Positions 35,701 through 42,831 of a stretch of 64,000 nucleotides of DNA are shown in pieces. This stretch comes from Lewinellaceae bacterium SD302 (lineage in GTDB: Bacteria > Bacteroidota > Bacteroidia > Chitinophagales > Saprospiraceae). Both the position numbers and the translations under genes were made by a program. Below the pieces are notes generated by a model. That model did not search any database. It saw only the letters and a list, made by a program, of their open reading frames with translations, and had not been told where the DNA came from. The DNA lies in the NCBI GenBank assembly GCA_002591745.1, contig PDLQ01000013.1, forward strand, positions 62,001 to 126,000, in the 5' to 3' direction. The first letter of the stretch is position 1; every line of letters starts with the position of its first letter.

Positions 35701-35763
35701 ATCGAAGTGACACCATACCCTAGTGCGCGTCGCATATTCTTTCACCTAAAGGCCGATTTTTAG
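32749..35763 (+). CDS. SusC/RagA-type TonB-dependent outer-membrane transporter (mosaic)
   Basis: 1004 residues, typical SusC length. It has a signal peptide (to GLYAQ), an N-terminal carboxypeptidase-like DUF4480 beta-sandwich (TLNGTITESSGEPLIG), the TonB-dependent plug with the family signature RIEVLKGPSAAAIYGTRA and GVILITTKRGK, and a barrel ending FHLKADF. It pairs with the SusD lipoprotein to import oligosaccharides or peptides. Base use changes sharply: the first ~800 bases (to about 33.5 kb) are GC-rich like the surroundings, the rest is AT-rich. The switch falls in the conserved plug motif, pointing to recombination. Confidence 0.93.
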   Translation: MRLSLRRVLPLLVALFMGSGLYAQYTLNGTITESSGEPLIGVSILIEGTTTGTVSDLDGKFTLSVPANADALVLSYTGFATKLVPLDPSMTIVDITMDEDVARLDEVVVTGLASGVKRANSGNSVATISSAELTGQTQIQTVDGALNGKLAGVNIAANGGAPGGGINVQLRGVSTLGSGSSQPLYIIDGVYVNNSSIRNGRSQVSGATGGASSSTQDNAANRIADINPDDIERIEVLKGPSAAAIYGTRANSGVILITTKRGKAGKTQVSFSQDIGFAQGQNFQNFSEFDRENLTARGVDQSEFDALAAAEAAGTIVDWEEEMYGETPILSNSRLSISGGSQNTQFYVSGGVTTEDGIIQNTGFDRYTIRANIDQRLGNKIRIALNTNYAKSDTDRGFTGNQNNTGGSLGYAIAYTPTYASLQPDAEGNYPDNPYFNDNPYAIRDLATNNQVVDRFITAAVLDIDIFSTANSFLKFKANGGVDFLGATTLVHFPEILQHQQARALPGDVTHGRTVARNTNLQAFLNFNTNLGTINSNTSVGVVRLDQTSEFLLQRGEGLTAGQTNLAFAQVSSTLSQFDETQSDLGYVLQEDLNWDDKIAASFGIRLDKSTLNLQQNELYTFLKGSLALNLHNFDFLADGPFSQFKLRSAYGQTGGLPRFGETFTSLNGVNIDGNLGVTAALQGVDPNLEPETANEFEIGADIGIVDNRIVFEGTYYQKNVNDLLLRRQLAESVGVTDVITNAADLQNEGFELGLTLNPVRGANFDWTSRILYWQNRSEITRLDIPAFTQGGFGPSLGTYILAEGLSPTTIVGNPNDPDLNSRSLGFTILGDRQPDYTMTWFNTFQIAKNFDLGFLLHYQNGGKNINLSALLWDDGGSTPNWAGDDDGDGDPNGLDRLLDWSGRPATPDRDAIPGRTEVYVQPTDYVKLREVSLYYTLPNGVIGGDLLKRLKIGVSANNLLLWTEYGSYDPEVSNFGTQAITSAIEVTPYPSARRIFFHLKADF

Positions 35764-35794
35764 GTCAACATTGTATCACTTAAATCAACTTACC

Positions 35795-37153
35795 ATGCGT
35801 AAGACATCATATAAAATACTGTTGGTAATCTTGCCAATGCTTTTCGCCTTTTCCGCTTGCGAGTTGGACGAGGTAACAGACCCAAATGCTCCGGATATCA
35901 CCGCTGTAACCAGTGACCCTGGACCAGCAGAACTACAATCACTGGTCACTGGATTAGAGTCTCGCCATCGTCTTTATTACGAAAACGCCACAGAAGCTTG
36001 GGGCTCTTTCGGCCGTGAGGTTTGGGCGTTTTTTGCCTCGGATCCCCGTTTCATCGACGAATGGTTAGCTGTTGGAGTAACGGAAACCTACCCGGATTTC
36101 TTTAATACCGCTGGAACGTATGTTAGCCCGTATCGTGCAATAAAACAGGCGAACATTATTATTGAAGGTGCGAGCAGTAGTAGTCGACTCACCGCCGAAG
36201 AAGCTGCTGCTTATACTGGTTTTGCCAAGACAATCAAGGGCTACCAACTACTTTGGCCACTACTGCAGCAGGGAGAAAATGGTATCCGTGTAAACGTTGA
36301 GGATGAGCTTAATCCTGGACCGATTGTCAGCTTTGACGAAGCACTGGCTGAAATTCGTAACATCCTTGACGAAGGCGCTGATGAATTGGGACGTGGAACT
36401 GTATCCTTCAACTTGTCTAGTGGTTTCGCTGATTTTCAGGATGCTGCCGGCCTGCTACGCTTCAACCGGGCCATAGCTGCAAAAGCTGCTATGTATGCCG
36501 AAGATTGGGGCGCTATGGAATCAGCTCTCGAAGCTAGCTATCTTAACTTGGAAGCCGGATCGGAGGCCGATCTAAATACTGGACCAACCCATCCTTATGG
36601 CAATTCGCCAGACATTAATAATCCACTCTTTTATCCATTAGGTGCTGCTACCAACACCTTGCTTATCGTACACCCTGCAGTGGTAGAAGACCTGCCTGAA
36701 GGTGATGGAAGAGCAGTTAAATTCTTTGAACGCAACGACACGTTGAATACTTCAACTGCAAACGGCGTTGATTTAAAAGGTGTTTTCCAAGATGCTCGTT
36801 ATAGTGGTGTGACAGATGCCATTCCATATTTACGCAATGAGGAACTTATCCTCATGTACGCCGAAGCACGCGCCCAACAAGATGGTGGTAGTAACGATGC
36901 AGTCGATGCTATCAATACTATCCGTAATATTTGGGGATTGGATAATTACGATGGTGATACCGACCGTGATAGCCTAATCGATGAAATTCTCTTTCAGCGT
37001 CGTTTTAGCCTTTGGGCAGAAGCGGGTCAGAGATGGGTGGACTTACGTCGTTACGACCGCTTAAATGCCGATAACGTAGACCTTCGTGATGGAGGTGGTT
37101 TGTTTCAGCAGGTTGCACGACGTACCAGTGAAATTGCCTGGGACGGCCAGTGA
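35795..37153 (+). CDS. SusD/RagB-type nutrient-binding lipoprotein
   Basis: 452 residues from ATG 35795, 31 bases after susC. Lipobox AFSAC (Cys). SusD proteins are the surface lids of SusC transporters. Typical parts: ITAVTSDPGPAELQSLVTGL, TPR-like helices (YRAIKQANIIIEGA), and the C-terminal RNEELILMYAEARAQQ, AINTIRNIWGLDNY, LIDEILFQRRFSLWAEAGQRWVDLRRYDRL. The last residues are VARRTSEIAWDGQ. It is AT-rich like the distal part of susC and was probably imported with it. A strong terminator follows (37188). Confidence 0.93.
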   Translation: MRKTSYKILLVILPMLFAFSACELDEVTDPNAPDITAVTSDPGPAELQSLVTGLESRHRLYYENATEAWGSFGREVWAFFASDPRFIDEWLAVGVTETYPDFFNTAGTYVSPYRAIKQANIIIEGASSSSRLTAEEAAAYTGFAKTIKGYQLLWPLLQQGENGIRVNVEDELNPGPIVSFDEALAEIRNILDEGADELGRGTVSFNLSSGFADFQDAAGLLRFNRAIAAKAAMYAEDWGAMESALEASYLNLEAGSEADLNTGPTHPYGNSPDINNPLFYPLGAATNTLLIVHPAVVEDLPEGDGRAVKFFERNDTLNTSTANGVDLKGVFQDARYSGVTDAIPYLRNEELILMYAEARAQQDGGSNDAVDAINTIRNIWGLDNYDGDTDRDSLIDEILFQRRFSLWAEAGQRWVDLRRYDRLNADNVDLRDGGGLFQQVARRTSEIAWDGQ

Positions 37154-37187
37154 TTTGCTATAACATATTCTGAAATATCTTCATGTA

Positions 37188-37235
37188 ATGTGACGATATA
37201 TCGCCACTTGTGTCGATATATCGTCACATTTTTAT
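37188..37235 (+). terminator. Terminator after susD
   Basis: Perfect 16-bp stem (ATGTGACGATATATCG and its complement) with a 10-base loop, followed by TTTTATTTTTA. It separates susD from the metzincin gene. Confidence 0.92.
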
Positions 37236-37427
37236 TTTTATAATTTATATTGTATTGGTTTGCAGCACTTTGTGTTTTGGTGTAGTTTTTGCAGTTAGCC
37301 TCTTGACATGTTGGGGTACGAGCGAATCGAACTTGGTCATATCTCAGCTAGCTATCTAACGTCATCCGTAAGTTCGATTTCATGAGCAGATGTGGCTCTT
37401 AATATTACGTGTGAAAATTGCAAAACT

Positions 37428-38636
37428 ATGAAACAGTTTTTATTTGTTTTTATGTTCCTGTTTTTTGTGTCGTGTACCAAAGACGAGCAAATTACGACTT
37501 CAGCCAATGAACATTTAGTTAATATTGTTCATGACGAAGAAAGCACATTGCCATCAAACAGAGCACCTTTTTACAATAGATTTAAAGATATTGTTGATGA
37601 GATGAACGAAATATTTGGCGACGTTAAATACGATCCTGCAATCAACTCATTAGTTGTATCAGGAGATTTAGTTTATGGGATTAATAATCTAATGTACATG
37701 GATTCATTAATTCAAAATGATACAACTACCAATTATAGTAGGCAAAGAGTCTATAATATCAATGGTAGATGGAACACCATTAATCGAGATAATGTGAGAA
37801 ACGTAAGAGTGCATGTTGAAGATGCTCCTACAAATTTCGGTACAGCTACACCCGCAGAAAAGGCTCAAGCAGTTGATGCGGTAGAAGAAGGCATTTTGCG
37901 TTGGAATAATATTCCGAACAGCGATATAGAAATAACAATCGTTGAATCAAATGAGTCTCCTGACTGTACAGTTTCTTGGTTTAATTTTGGAGTTAATTGT
38001 AACTTTGGAAGGGCTGCAGCTCCGTCTAATGGTGACGTAGGAATCTTTATTGAAATCGGATTAAAATTCTTAAACCAAGGAGATGGTCAGTTTTTAAATT
38101 TTGAAGGAATTAAATCTGTAGCAGCTCACGAAATGGGGCATGCGCTGGGCTTTCATCATAATGATAATCTTTTGCATGAATCAATCCACATATGCAATAC
38201 ACCAAATGTCACGACTAATTCTATAATGACTTGTTGTATTTTGAGAGATGGCCACAATGGTCCATGTATAATTCACGATATTGATGATATTATGACTGAC
38301 GACGATGAGAATGCCTTGTCCATTCTTTATCCTCGTTCTTTCCCTAACCCCAATGTGAGTGTAAGTCATTATAATAATGGTTTTCCAACTAATGGCATTA
38401 TAGAGATTAACTATTCTATGTCTAATGGATTTGACTACCCTAAAGCTAAGATTAAGATTAAGAATCTCTCTACTGGAGAAACACTTTACAATCAAATTGA
38501 CTGCTTCACAGGCTTTTTTGATTGGGCTGTACCTTACAATGGGGCGAGTACTACCTATGAATGCTCAGTACAAATTTTTAATTGGCGTCAAGACAAAGGA
38601 AGTAATACAATTAAAAAAACTATATACGTGCCATAG
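37428..38636 (+). CDS. AT-rich metzincin-type zinc protease lipoprotein
   Basis: 402 residues from ATG 37428. Lipobox FFVSC with Cys15 or so (MKQFLFVFMFLFFVSC). The zinc motif AAHEMGHALGFHH (HExxHxxGxxH) and a following SIMTC resembling a Met-turn define a metzincin, probably of the M10/M57-like group. After the catalytic domain a C-terminal Ig-like/sheet region ends KKTIYVP. Base composition is markedly lower in GC than any other gene in the window, so horizontal acquisition is likely. It lies between the susD terminator and the leftover susD 3' end, inside the imported segment. Confidence 0.82.
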   Translation: MKQFLFVFMFLFFVSCTKDEQITTSANEHLVNIVHDEESTLPSNRAPFYNRFKDIVDEMNEIFGDVKYDPAINSLVVSGDLVYGINNLMYMDSLIQNDTTTNYSRQRVYNINGRWNTINRDNVRNVRVHVEDAPTNFGTATPAEKAQAVDAVEEGILRWNNIPNSDIEITIVESNESPDCTVSWFNFGVNCNFGRAAAPSNGDVGIFIEIGLKFLNQGDGQFLNFEGIKSVAAHEMGHALGFHHNDNLLHESIHICNTPNVTTNSIMTCCILRDGHNGPCIIHDIDDIMTDDDENALSILYPRSFPNPNVSVSHYNNGFPTNGIIEINYSMSNGFDYPKAKIKIKNLSTGETLYNQIDCFTGFFDWAVPYNGASTTYECSVQIFNWRQDKGSNTIKKTIYVP

Positions 38637-38655
38637 CATAGTTGAAATTCTTTTC

Positions 38656-38703
38656 TCCGAAGTAGCTCGCCACGTCAGCGAGATCGCCTGGGACGGCCAG
38701 TAA
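38656..38703 (+). pseudogene. Remnant of an older susD 3' end
   Basis: Fifteen codons plus stop read SEVARHVSEIAWDGQ, matching the last residues of the intact SusD (QVARRTSEIAWDGQ) at 12 of 15 positions. The DNA differs mostly at synonymous sites except for the last 16 bases, so this is a diverged copy rather than a fresh duplication. It uses the GC-rich codons of the surrounding genome and is followed by a terminator at 38757. Interpreted as the tail of the susD that was replaced. Confidence 0.8.
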
Positions 38704-38756
38704 TTACCGGTCCGCGGTTTGCAGCCACGCCCTGTGATTTTACTAATACGAAAGAA

Positions 38757-38788
38757 GCCGGCTCCGCTTTACATGGGGCCGGCCTTTT
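38757..38788 (+). terminator. Terminator after the susD remnant
   Basis: 9-bp stem GCCGGCTCC/GGGGCCGGC with one G-U pair and a 9-base loop, followed by CTTTT. Probably the native terminator of the ancestral susC/susD operon. Confidence 0.8.
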
Positions 38789-38910
38789 AAGCCCCCGTCC
38801 GCCCGCTCCAAGCGGCCTGACGGTGGATGGCGATCAAATGTAACCGAACCAATATAGATTGAAACGAACTTCCAACTCTTCCAACTTCATGGCGGATGAT
38901 TAAAACTCAG

Positions 38911-38939
38911 CGGTCAGGCGGCTGAAAGCCGCCAGACCG
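38911..38939 (-). terminator. Hairpin after the isoaspartyl peptidase gene
   Basis: Stem CGGTC.GGCGGCT with AGCCGCC.GACCG, one internal mismatch, a 3-base loop; TTTTAAT follows on the minus strand. It begins ten bases past the stop at 38949. Confidence 0.7.
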
Positions 38940-38948
38940 TATCATCCC

Positions 38949-40010
38949 TCAATCCTCATAAAAGAAAATCCCCTTCTCTCCCGTACTCTTCAGGAAACCC
39001 CGATACATTCCCGGCGTATTAAAGGGCATGGTGATGTTTCCATTTTTATCCAGGGCGATAAGCCCCCCGGTGCCACCGGCTGGTTTTAGCTCATCAAAGA
39101 TCACTTGATCGGCAGCTTCTTTCAGGCTCAGGCTTCCGTAGGCCATGCGGGCGTGTACGTCGTGGGCTACGGCGTAACGGATGAAGAATTCACCGTGGCC
39201 CGTACAACTGATACCACAAGTTGCATTATTGGCGTAGGTGCCCGCTCCGATAATGGGGGAGTCGCCAATCCGGTTGTAACGCTTGTTGGTCATTCCACCT
39301 GTGCTGGTTCCCGCGGCGATGTTGCCATTTTTGTCCAGGGCTACGCAGCCGACGGTGCCATATTTTTCGTCCAGCTCACGGGCGTGGAGAAGAGTGGAAG
39401 ATTGCCTGACCTTTTCGGCCTCCATAGCAGCTTCTTCTTTAGCGCGTACGCGCTGTAAGCTCTGGTAGCGCTCCTCGGTATAAAAGTAGCGGGGATCCAC
39501 GATCTCCAGTTCCTGTTCTTCGGCAAATTGCTCGGCTCCCTTGCCGGAGAGCATGACGTGTTCGGATTTTTCGAGTACAGCCCTTGCCGCGCTGATCGGG
39601 TGTTTAACGTTGGTGATGCCACCTACCGCGCCGGCGTTCAAATCGTGGCCGGTCATGAAACTGGCGTCCATTTCGTTGGTGCCGTTACTGGTAAATACTG
39701 CTCCCTTGCCGGCGTTGAAATAAGGACTGTCTTCCAGCAGCCAGATGGTTTGCTCTACGGCTTCGGCGGCGGAGCCTCCGCTCGAGAGTACTTCTTCACC
39801 CTTTTGCATGGCGGTTTCCATAGCGTTGCGGATGGCGGCGGCCCGCTCGTCGGTCATGTTTTCTTTAAGGATGGTACCCGCACCGCCGTGAATTACGAGC
39901 GCGTATTCAGGGCGATCGATCTTGGTCTCTTCGGCGGGAGGTGTCTCGGTAGGGGCGGAGCCATTACAGGCGAAAAGGGGCAGAAGTAATAGTATGAAGT
40001 AGTAACGCAT
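38949..40010 (-). CDS. Isoaspartyl peptidase/L-asparaginase (Ntn-hydrolase) lipoprotein
   Basis: 353 residues from ATG 40010. Lipobox PLFACNG (Cys15). It is the plant-type asparaginase/isoaspartyl-dipeptidase family: ALVIHGGAGTILKE near the N-terminus, FNAGKGAVFTSNGTNEMDASFM, the autocatalytic cleavage site KYGTVGCVALD (Thr nucleophile) and GGMTNKRYNRIGDSPIIGAGTYAN. The enzyme is made as a proenzyme that cleaves itself before the Thr. It removes isoaspartyl damage or recycles peptides in the envelope. An upstream frame to 40115 adds no family sequence. Confidence 0.92.
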   Translation of the reverse strand: MRYYFILLLLPLFACNGSAPTETPPAEETKIDRPEYALVIHGGAGTILKENMTDERAAAIRNAMETAMQKGEEVLSSGGSAAEAVEQTIWLLEDSPYFNAGKGAVFTSNGTNEMDASFMTGHDLNAGAVGGITNVKHPISAARAVLEKSEHVMLSGKGAEQFAEEQELEIVDPRYFYTEERYQSLQRVRAKEEAAMEAEKVRQSSTLLHARELDEKYGTVGCVALDKNGNIAAGTSTGGMTNKRYNRIGDSPIIGAGTYANNATCGISCTGHGEFFIRYAVAHDVHARMAYGSLSLKEAADQVIFDELKPAGGTGGLIALDKNGNITMPFNTPGMYRGFLKSTGEKGIFFYED

Positions 40011-40139
40011 ATGCTGATTGATTAGCGAATCTTGAATCTCGATTAACGATTTATGATTTTGCTCAATACAGGTACACGCTGCTATGGCAAATTCAAAACG
40101 ACTAGGAACTGCCAATCAAGTGCATGAAGTACTGCGAAG

Positions 40140-40940
40140 CTAATCGCCAATCTTTATATCTCCCGAAAATACGAAAGTAGCCGGCCCTTCCAATTCCAGG
40201 TCCGTAAATCTATCCCCTTGCCTGGTCCCGCTTACGCTGAGTTGGCCACCAACTGCCTGAACCCGATAGTCAAAACGTCCACCGGATTTGTCTACTCCAT
40301 TTTTAATGGCGAGGCTGATGGCGGCGGCCGTTACTCCGGTTCCACAGGCCAGGGTTTCATCTTCTACTCCTCTCTCGTAGGTGCGGATGCCTAGCGAATT
40401 GTCGGAAAGTATTTCCACGAAATTCACATTTATGCCCTCGTCCCGGAAACGGTCATTATAACGGATAGCATGTGATTCAGAAATTAATTTTACTCCTCCA
40501 ATATTTTCTTGGTATTTAATGTAGTGAGGAGAACCAGTATCCAATATGAAACTGTCAGCACTGATCTCAATATCGTTCACGTTGCTCATTGCTAATACTA
40601 CATTTCCATTTTCCAACACCCGTGCGAGGTGAGGACCGTCTACGGCCAGAAAAGAGCATTCGTTTCCAATAATACCCAGTCGCTTAGCAAAGGCTACGAT
40701 ACAGCGCCCACCGTTACCACACATGCTGCTGGGGGCACCGTCAGCATTGTAGTAGACCATTTTGAAGTCGTAGTCGTCGTGATTACGGAGTAGCATCAAA
40801 CCATCGGCTCCGATTCCAAAGTGGCGGTCGCAGAGTTTTTGGATCGTAGCCTGGTCATTCAGGGGGAAGGGTAGAGTAGCGCGGGCATCGATAAGGATGA
40901 AGTCGTTGCCGGCCCCCTCGTATTTGTGGAAGTGGAGCAT
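40140..40940 (-). CDS. dapF: Diaminopimelate epimerase
   Basis: 266 residues. Converts LL- to meso-diaminopimelate for lysine and peptidoglycan synthesis. The start MLHFHKYEGAGNDFILIDA is canonical; the two catalytic cysteines are Cys74 in SSMCGNGGRC and Cys199 in DETLACGTG. No substitution at key sites. Single gene. A TACTTTTA box lies only four bases before the ATG and a dispersed-motif copy at 41101 points at the gene, so the true promoter is uncertain. Confidence 0.96.
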   Translation of the reverse strand: MLHFHKYEGAGNDFILIDARATLPFPLNDQATIQKLCDRHFGIGADGLMLLRNHDDYDFKMVYYNADGAPSSMCGNGGRCIVAFAKRLGIIGNECSFLAVDGPHLARVLENGNVVLAMSNVNDIEISADSFILDTGSPHYIKYQENIGGVKLISESHAIRYNDRFRDEGINVNFVEILSDNSLGIRTYERGVEDETLACGTGVTAAAISLAIKNGVDKSGGRFDYRVQAVGGQLSVSGTRQGDRFTDLELEGPATFVFSGDIKIGD

Positions 40941-41014
40941 GGGGTAAAAGTACGTCAGTATATGGAGGTCAGAAAGTGTGCATTGCTGCTTTGAATTCAG
41001 TGATCACTACAGGC

Positions 41015-41036
41015 CTTGCTACTTTGTTAGCCAATA
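41015..41036 (+). promoter_or_regulatory. Dispersed motif, copy 10, upstream of OYE gene
   Basis: CTTGCTACTTTGTTAGCCAA, pointing at the flavin oxidoreductase gene (41197). Confidence 0.75.
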
Positions 41037-41100
41037 AAAGTAGAGTAAGGTAGCAGAATCGCAATTCTCGGTGGGTGTGATAAATTGGTATAAGCCATTT

Positions 41101-41122
41101 ATGACTAGCAAAGTAGCAATGT
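41101..41122 (-). promoter_or_regulatory. Dispersed motif, copy 11, upstream of dapF
   Basis: ATGACTAGCAAAGTAGCAAT, pointing at dapF. Together with copy 10 it forms an inverted pair about 64 bases apart. Confidence 0.75.
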
Positions 41123-41196
41123 CTTTCTAAGACAGTCTTGCACTTGCTATCGAACGATCGCCAAAAATACATGTTGTAACATCAAATTCGAATATT

Positions 41197-42303
41197 ATGA
41201 AAAAGCTTTTTTCTTCTTACGATCTCGGACCCGTTTCCCTTGGCAACCGGATATTAATGGCTCCCATGACCCGCAGCCGGGCTATCGACAACGTTCCCAA
41301 TGATTTAATGGCAGAATACTACGGTCAGCGCGCCGGAGCAGGACTGATCATTACCGAAGGAACCTCTCCGAGTCCGAACGGACTGGGTTATCCCCGTATT
41401 CCCGGCAATTTTACCAAGGAACAGGCCGCAGGTTGGCGTAAGGTGACCGATGCCGTGCACGAGAATGGCGGTAAGATATTTTTGCAGATCATGCACACCG
41501 GTCGGGTGACCCATCCGGACAATCTGCCCGCTGGTGGACGCGTACTCGCTCCCAGCCCCGTGGCCTTGAACGATACTAAAATGTACGTCGATGGCAAGGG
41601 AGAACTGGAGATCCCCTTAGCTCAGGAAATGACGATCGAAGATTGTCGCGAAGCCATTGAGGAATACGTCACCTGCGCCAAACTCGCCTTAGAAGCCGGA
41701 TTTGACGGAGTTGAACTGCACGCCGCCAACGGATATTTACTGGAACAATTCTTGCACGCCGGAACCAATAAACGTAAAGACATTTACGGTGGTAGCATCG
41801 AAAACCGCCTGAAATTCGTGCGCGACGTAACCGAAGCCGTGGTAGCCGCCGTGGGTAACGAGCGCGTTGGGATGCGGGTGTCTCCCTACGGTGCCATGAA
41901 TGAAACCGGGGAATTCGAAGGGGTAGAAGAAACACACATCCGCCTGGCCGAGATACTCAATGAGATCGGCCTGGTTTACCTGCACGTCGTTGATCACGAA
42001 GCAATGGGTGCCCCCGCGGTTCCGGATAGTATCAAGCAGCAACTACGCGAAACCTTCAAAGGCACTTTGATTCTGGCCGGTGGTTACGATGAACAGCGTG
42101 CCCAGCAAGACCTGGAAGCCGGAAAGGCTGATTTGATCGCCATTGGTCGCCCATTCATTTCCAACCCGGATTTAGTTGATCGCTTTCAACAAAATGCTCG
42201 CCTGGCCACCTATAATATGGACACCTTTTACACTCCCGGCGCAGAAGGATATACCGATTATCCGGTGCTGAGTGAGGCGGAGAAGAAGGACTACGTGAGT
42301 TAA
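41197..42303 (+). CDS. NADH:flavin oxidoreductase (Old Yellow Enzyme family)
   Basis: 368 residues, the usual length. An FMN enzyme reducing activated alkenes or nitro groups. Family features: GNRILMAPMTRSRAID at the N-terminus, HTGRVTHPDNLPAG, GFDGVELHAANGYLLEQFLH (active-site His-Ala-Ala-Asn), YGGSIENRLKFV, and RVSPYGAMNET with the FMN-binding Arg. A long terminator (42327-42358) follows. Motif copy 10 sits 161 bases upstream. The exact substrate is not determinable; E. coli NemA-type activity is the closest description. Confidence 0.93.
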   Translation: MKKLFSSYDLGPVSLGNRILMAPMTRSRAIDNVPNDLMAEYYGQRAGAGLIITEGTSPSPNGLGYPRIPGNFTKEQAAGWRKVTDAVHENGGKIFLQIMHTGRVTHPDNLPAGGRVLAPSPVALNDTKMYVDGKGELEIPLAQEMTIEDCREAIEEYVTCAKLALEAGFDGVELHAANGYLLEQFLHAGTNKRKDIYGGSIENRLKFVRDVTEAVVAAVGNERVGMRVSPYGAMNETGEFEGVEETHIRLAEILNEIGLVYLHVVDHEAMGAPAVPDSIKQQLRETFKGTLILAGGYDEQRAQQDLEAGKADLIAIGRPFISNPDLVDRFQQNARLATYNMDTFYTPGAEGYTDYPVLSEAEKKDYVS

Positions 42304-42326
42304 ATTGAACTTACTTTTATGATAGC

Positions 42327-42358
42327 GACGGCGGAGAATTCATAAATTCTCCGCCGTC
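42327..42358 (+). terminator. Terminator after the OYE gene
   Basis: Perfect 14-bp stem (GACGGCGGAGAATT and complement) with a 4-base loop CATA; TTAGTTT follows. Confidence 0.88.
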
Positions 42359-42446
42359 TTAGTTTGAGAACCTGTAGTTGCGATCGGACAGTTTAGCGAT
42401 TGACAGGAGGCAACTGCAACTGCTTAAAAGGAAGATCTTCAAAGCC

Positions 42447-42659
42447 TTACTCAAACAAAGTATCCACCACCATCGTATCCACCGGCACCGGGCCGGCATT
42501 AGAGTCGGTTATTCCGAATGGAACGTCGAGGTAATAATGCCGCGCCACCGCCAAACCGATGAGCACCGCCAAAAATACGCCGGCGTAAAGCGTCAGTCTT
42601 TCTCCGAAGATGAGGCCCAGGTAATCTCCGTCCATCGGATCACGTTTGTCTGTACTCAT
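42447..42659 (-). CDS. Small single-span membrane protein
   Basis: 70 residues. A hydrophilic N-terminus (MSTDKRDPMDGDYLGLIFGE), one clear transmembrane segment (LTLYAGVFLAVLIGLAVA, about 22-40) and an acidic C-terminus (VDTMVVDTLFE). A perfect minus-strand box TAATTTTG at 42676-42683 lies 16 bases upstream of the ATG, supporting real expression. No family recognised. It is convergent with the OYE gene and back-to-back with the DegP-like gene. Confidence 0.65.
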   Translation of the reverse strand: MSTDKRDPMDGDYLGLIFGERLTLYAGVFLAVLIGLAVARHYYLDVPFGITDSNAGPVPVDTMVVDTLFE

Positions 42660-42675
42660 TTTGTTTATATTTATG

Positions 42676-42683
42676 CAAAATTA
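42676..42683 (-). promoter_or_regulatory. -7 box of the small membrane protein
   Basis: TAATTTTG on the minus strand, an exact TAnnTTTG match, 17-24 bases upstream of ATG 42659. Confidence 0.6.
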
Positions 42684-42798
42684 GCGAATTGTTGATATTT
42701 TTCCGCAGATATACGGAATGAAGGATAAATCCATTTAACCCATATATCCAGATTATCCTCAATAGTCTGAAATAAAACACCCGCTCTCAAATACAAAT

Positions 42799-42820
42799 AG
42801 CACTGCTACTTCGTTAGTCC
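42799..42820 (+). promoter_or_regulatory. Dispersed motif, copy 12, upstream of the DegP-like gene
   Basis: AGCACTGCTACTTCGTTAGT with one change in the TTTG core (TTCG); the DegP-like ATG is 11 bases downstream. Confidence 0.65.
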
Positions 42821-42831
42821 TATTACATCCC

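Noticed and set aside
38425-38703. 92-codon open frame ending in the susD-like tail as a complete gene
   Set aside because: Most of it is an alternate frame of the metzincin gene; only the last ~15 codons resemble SusD, so it is a remnant rather than a gene.
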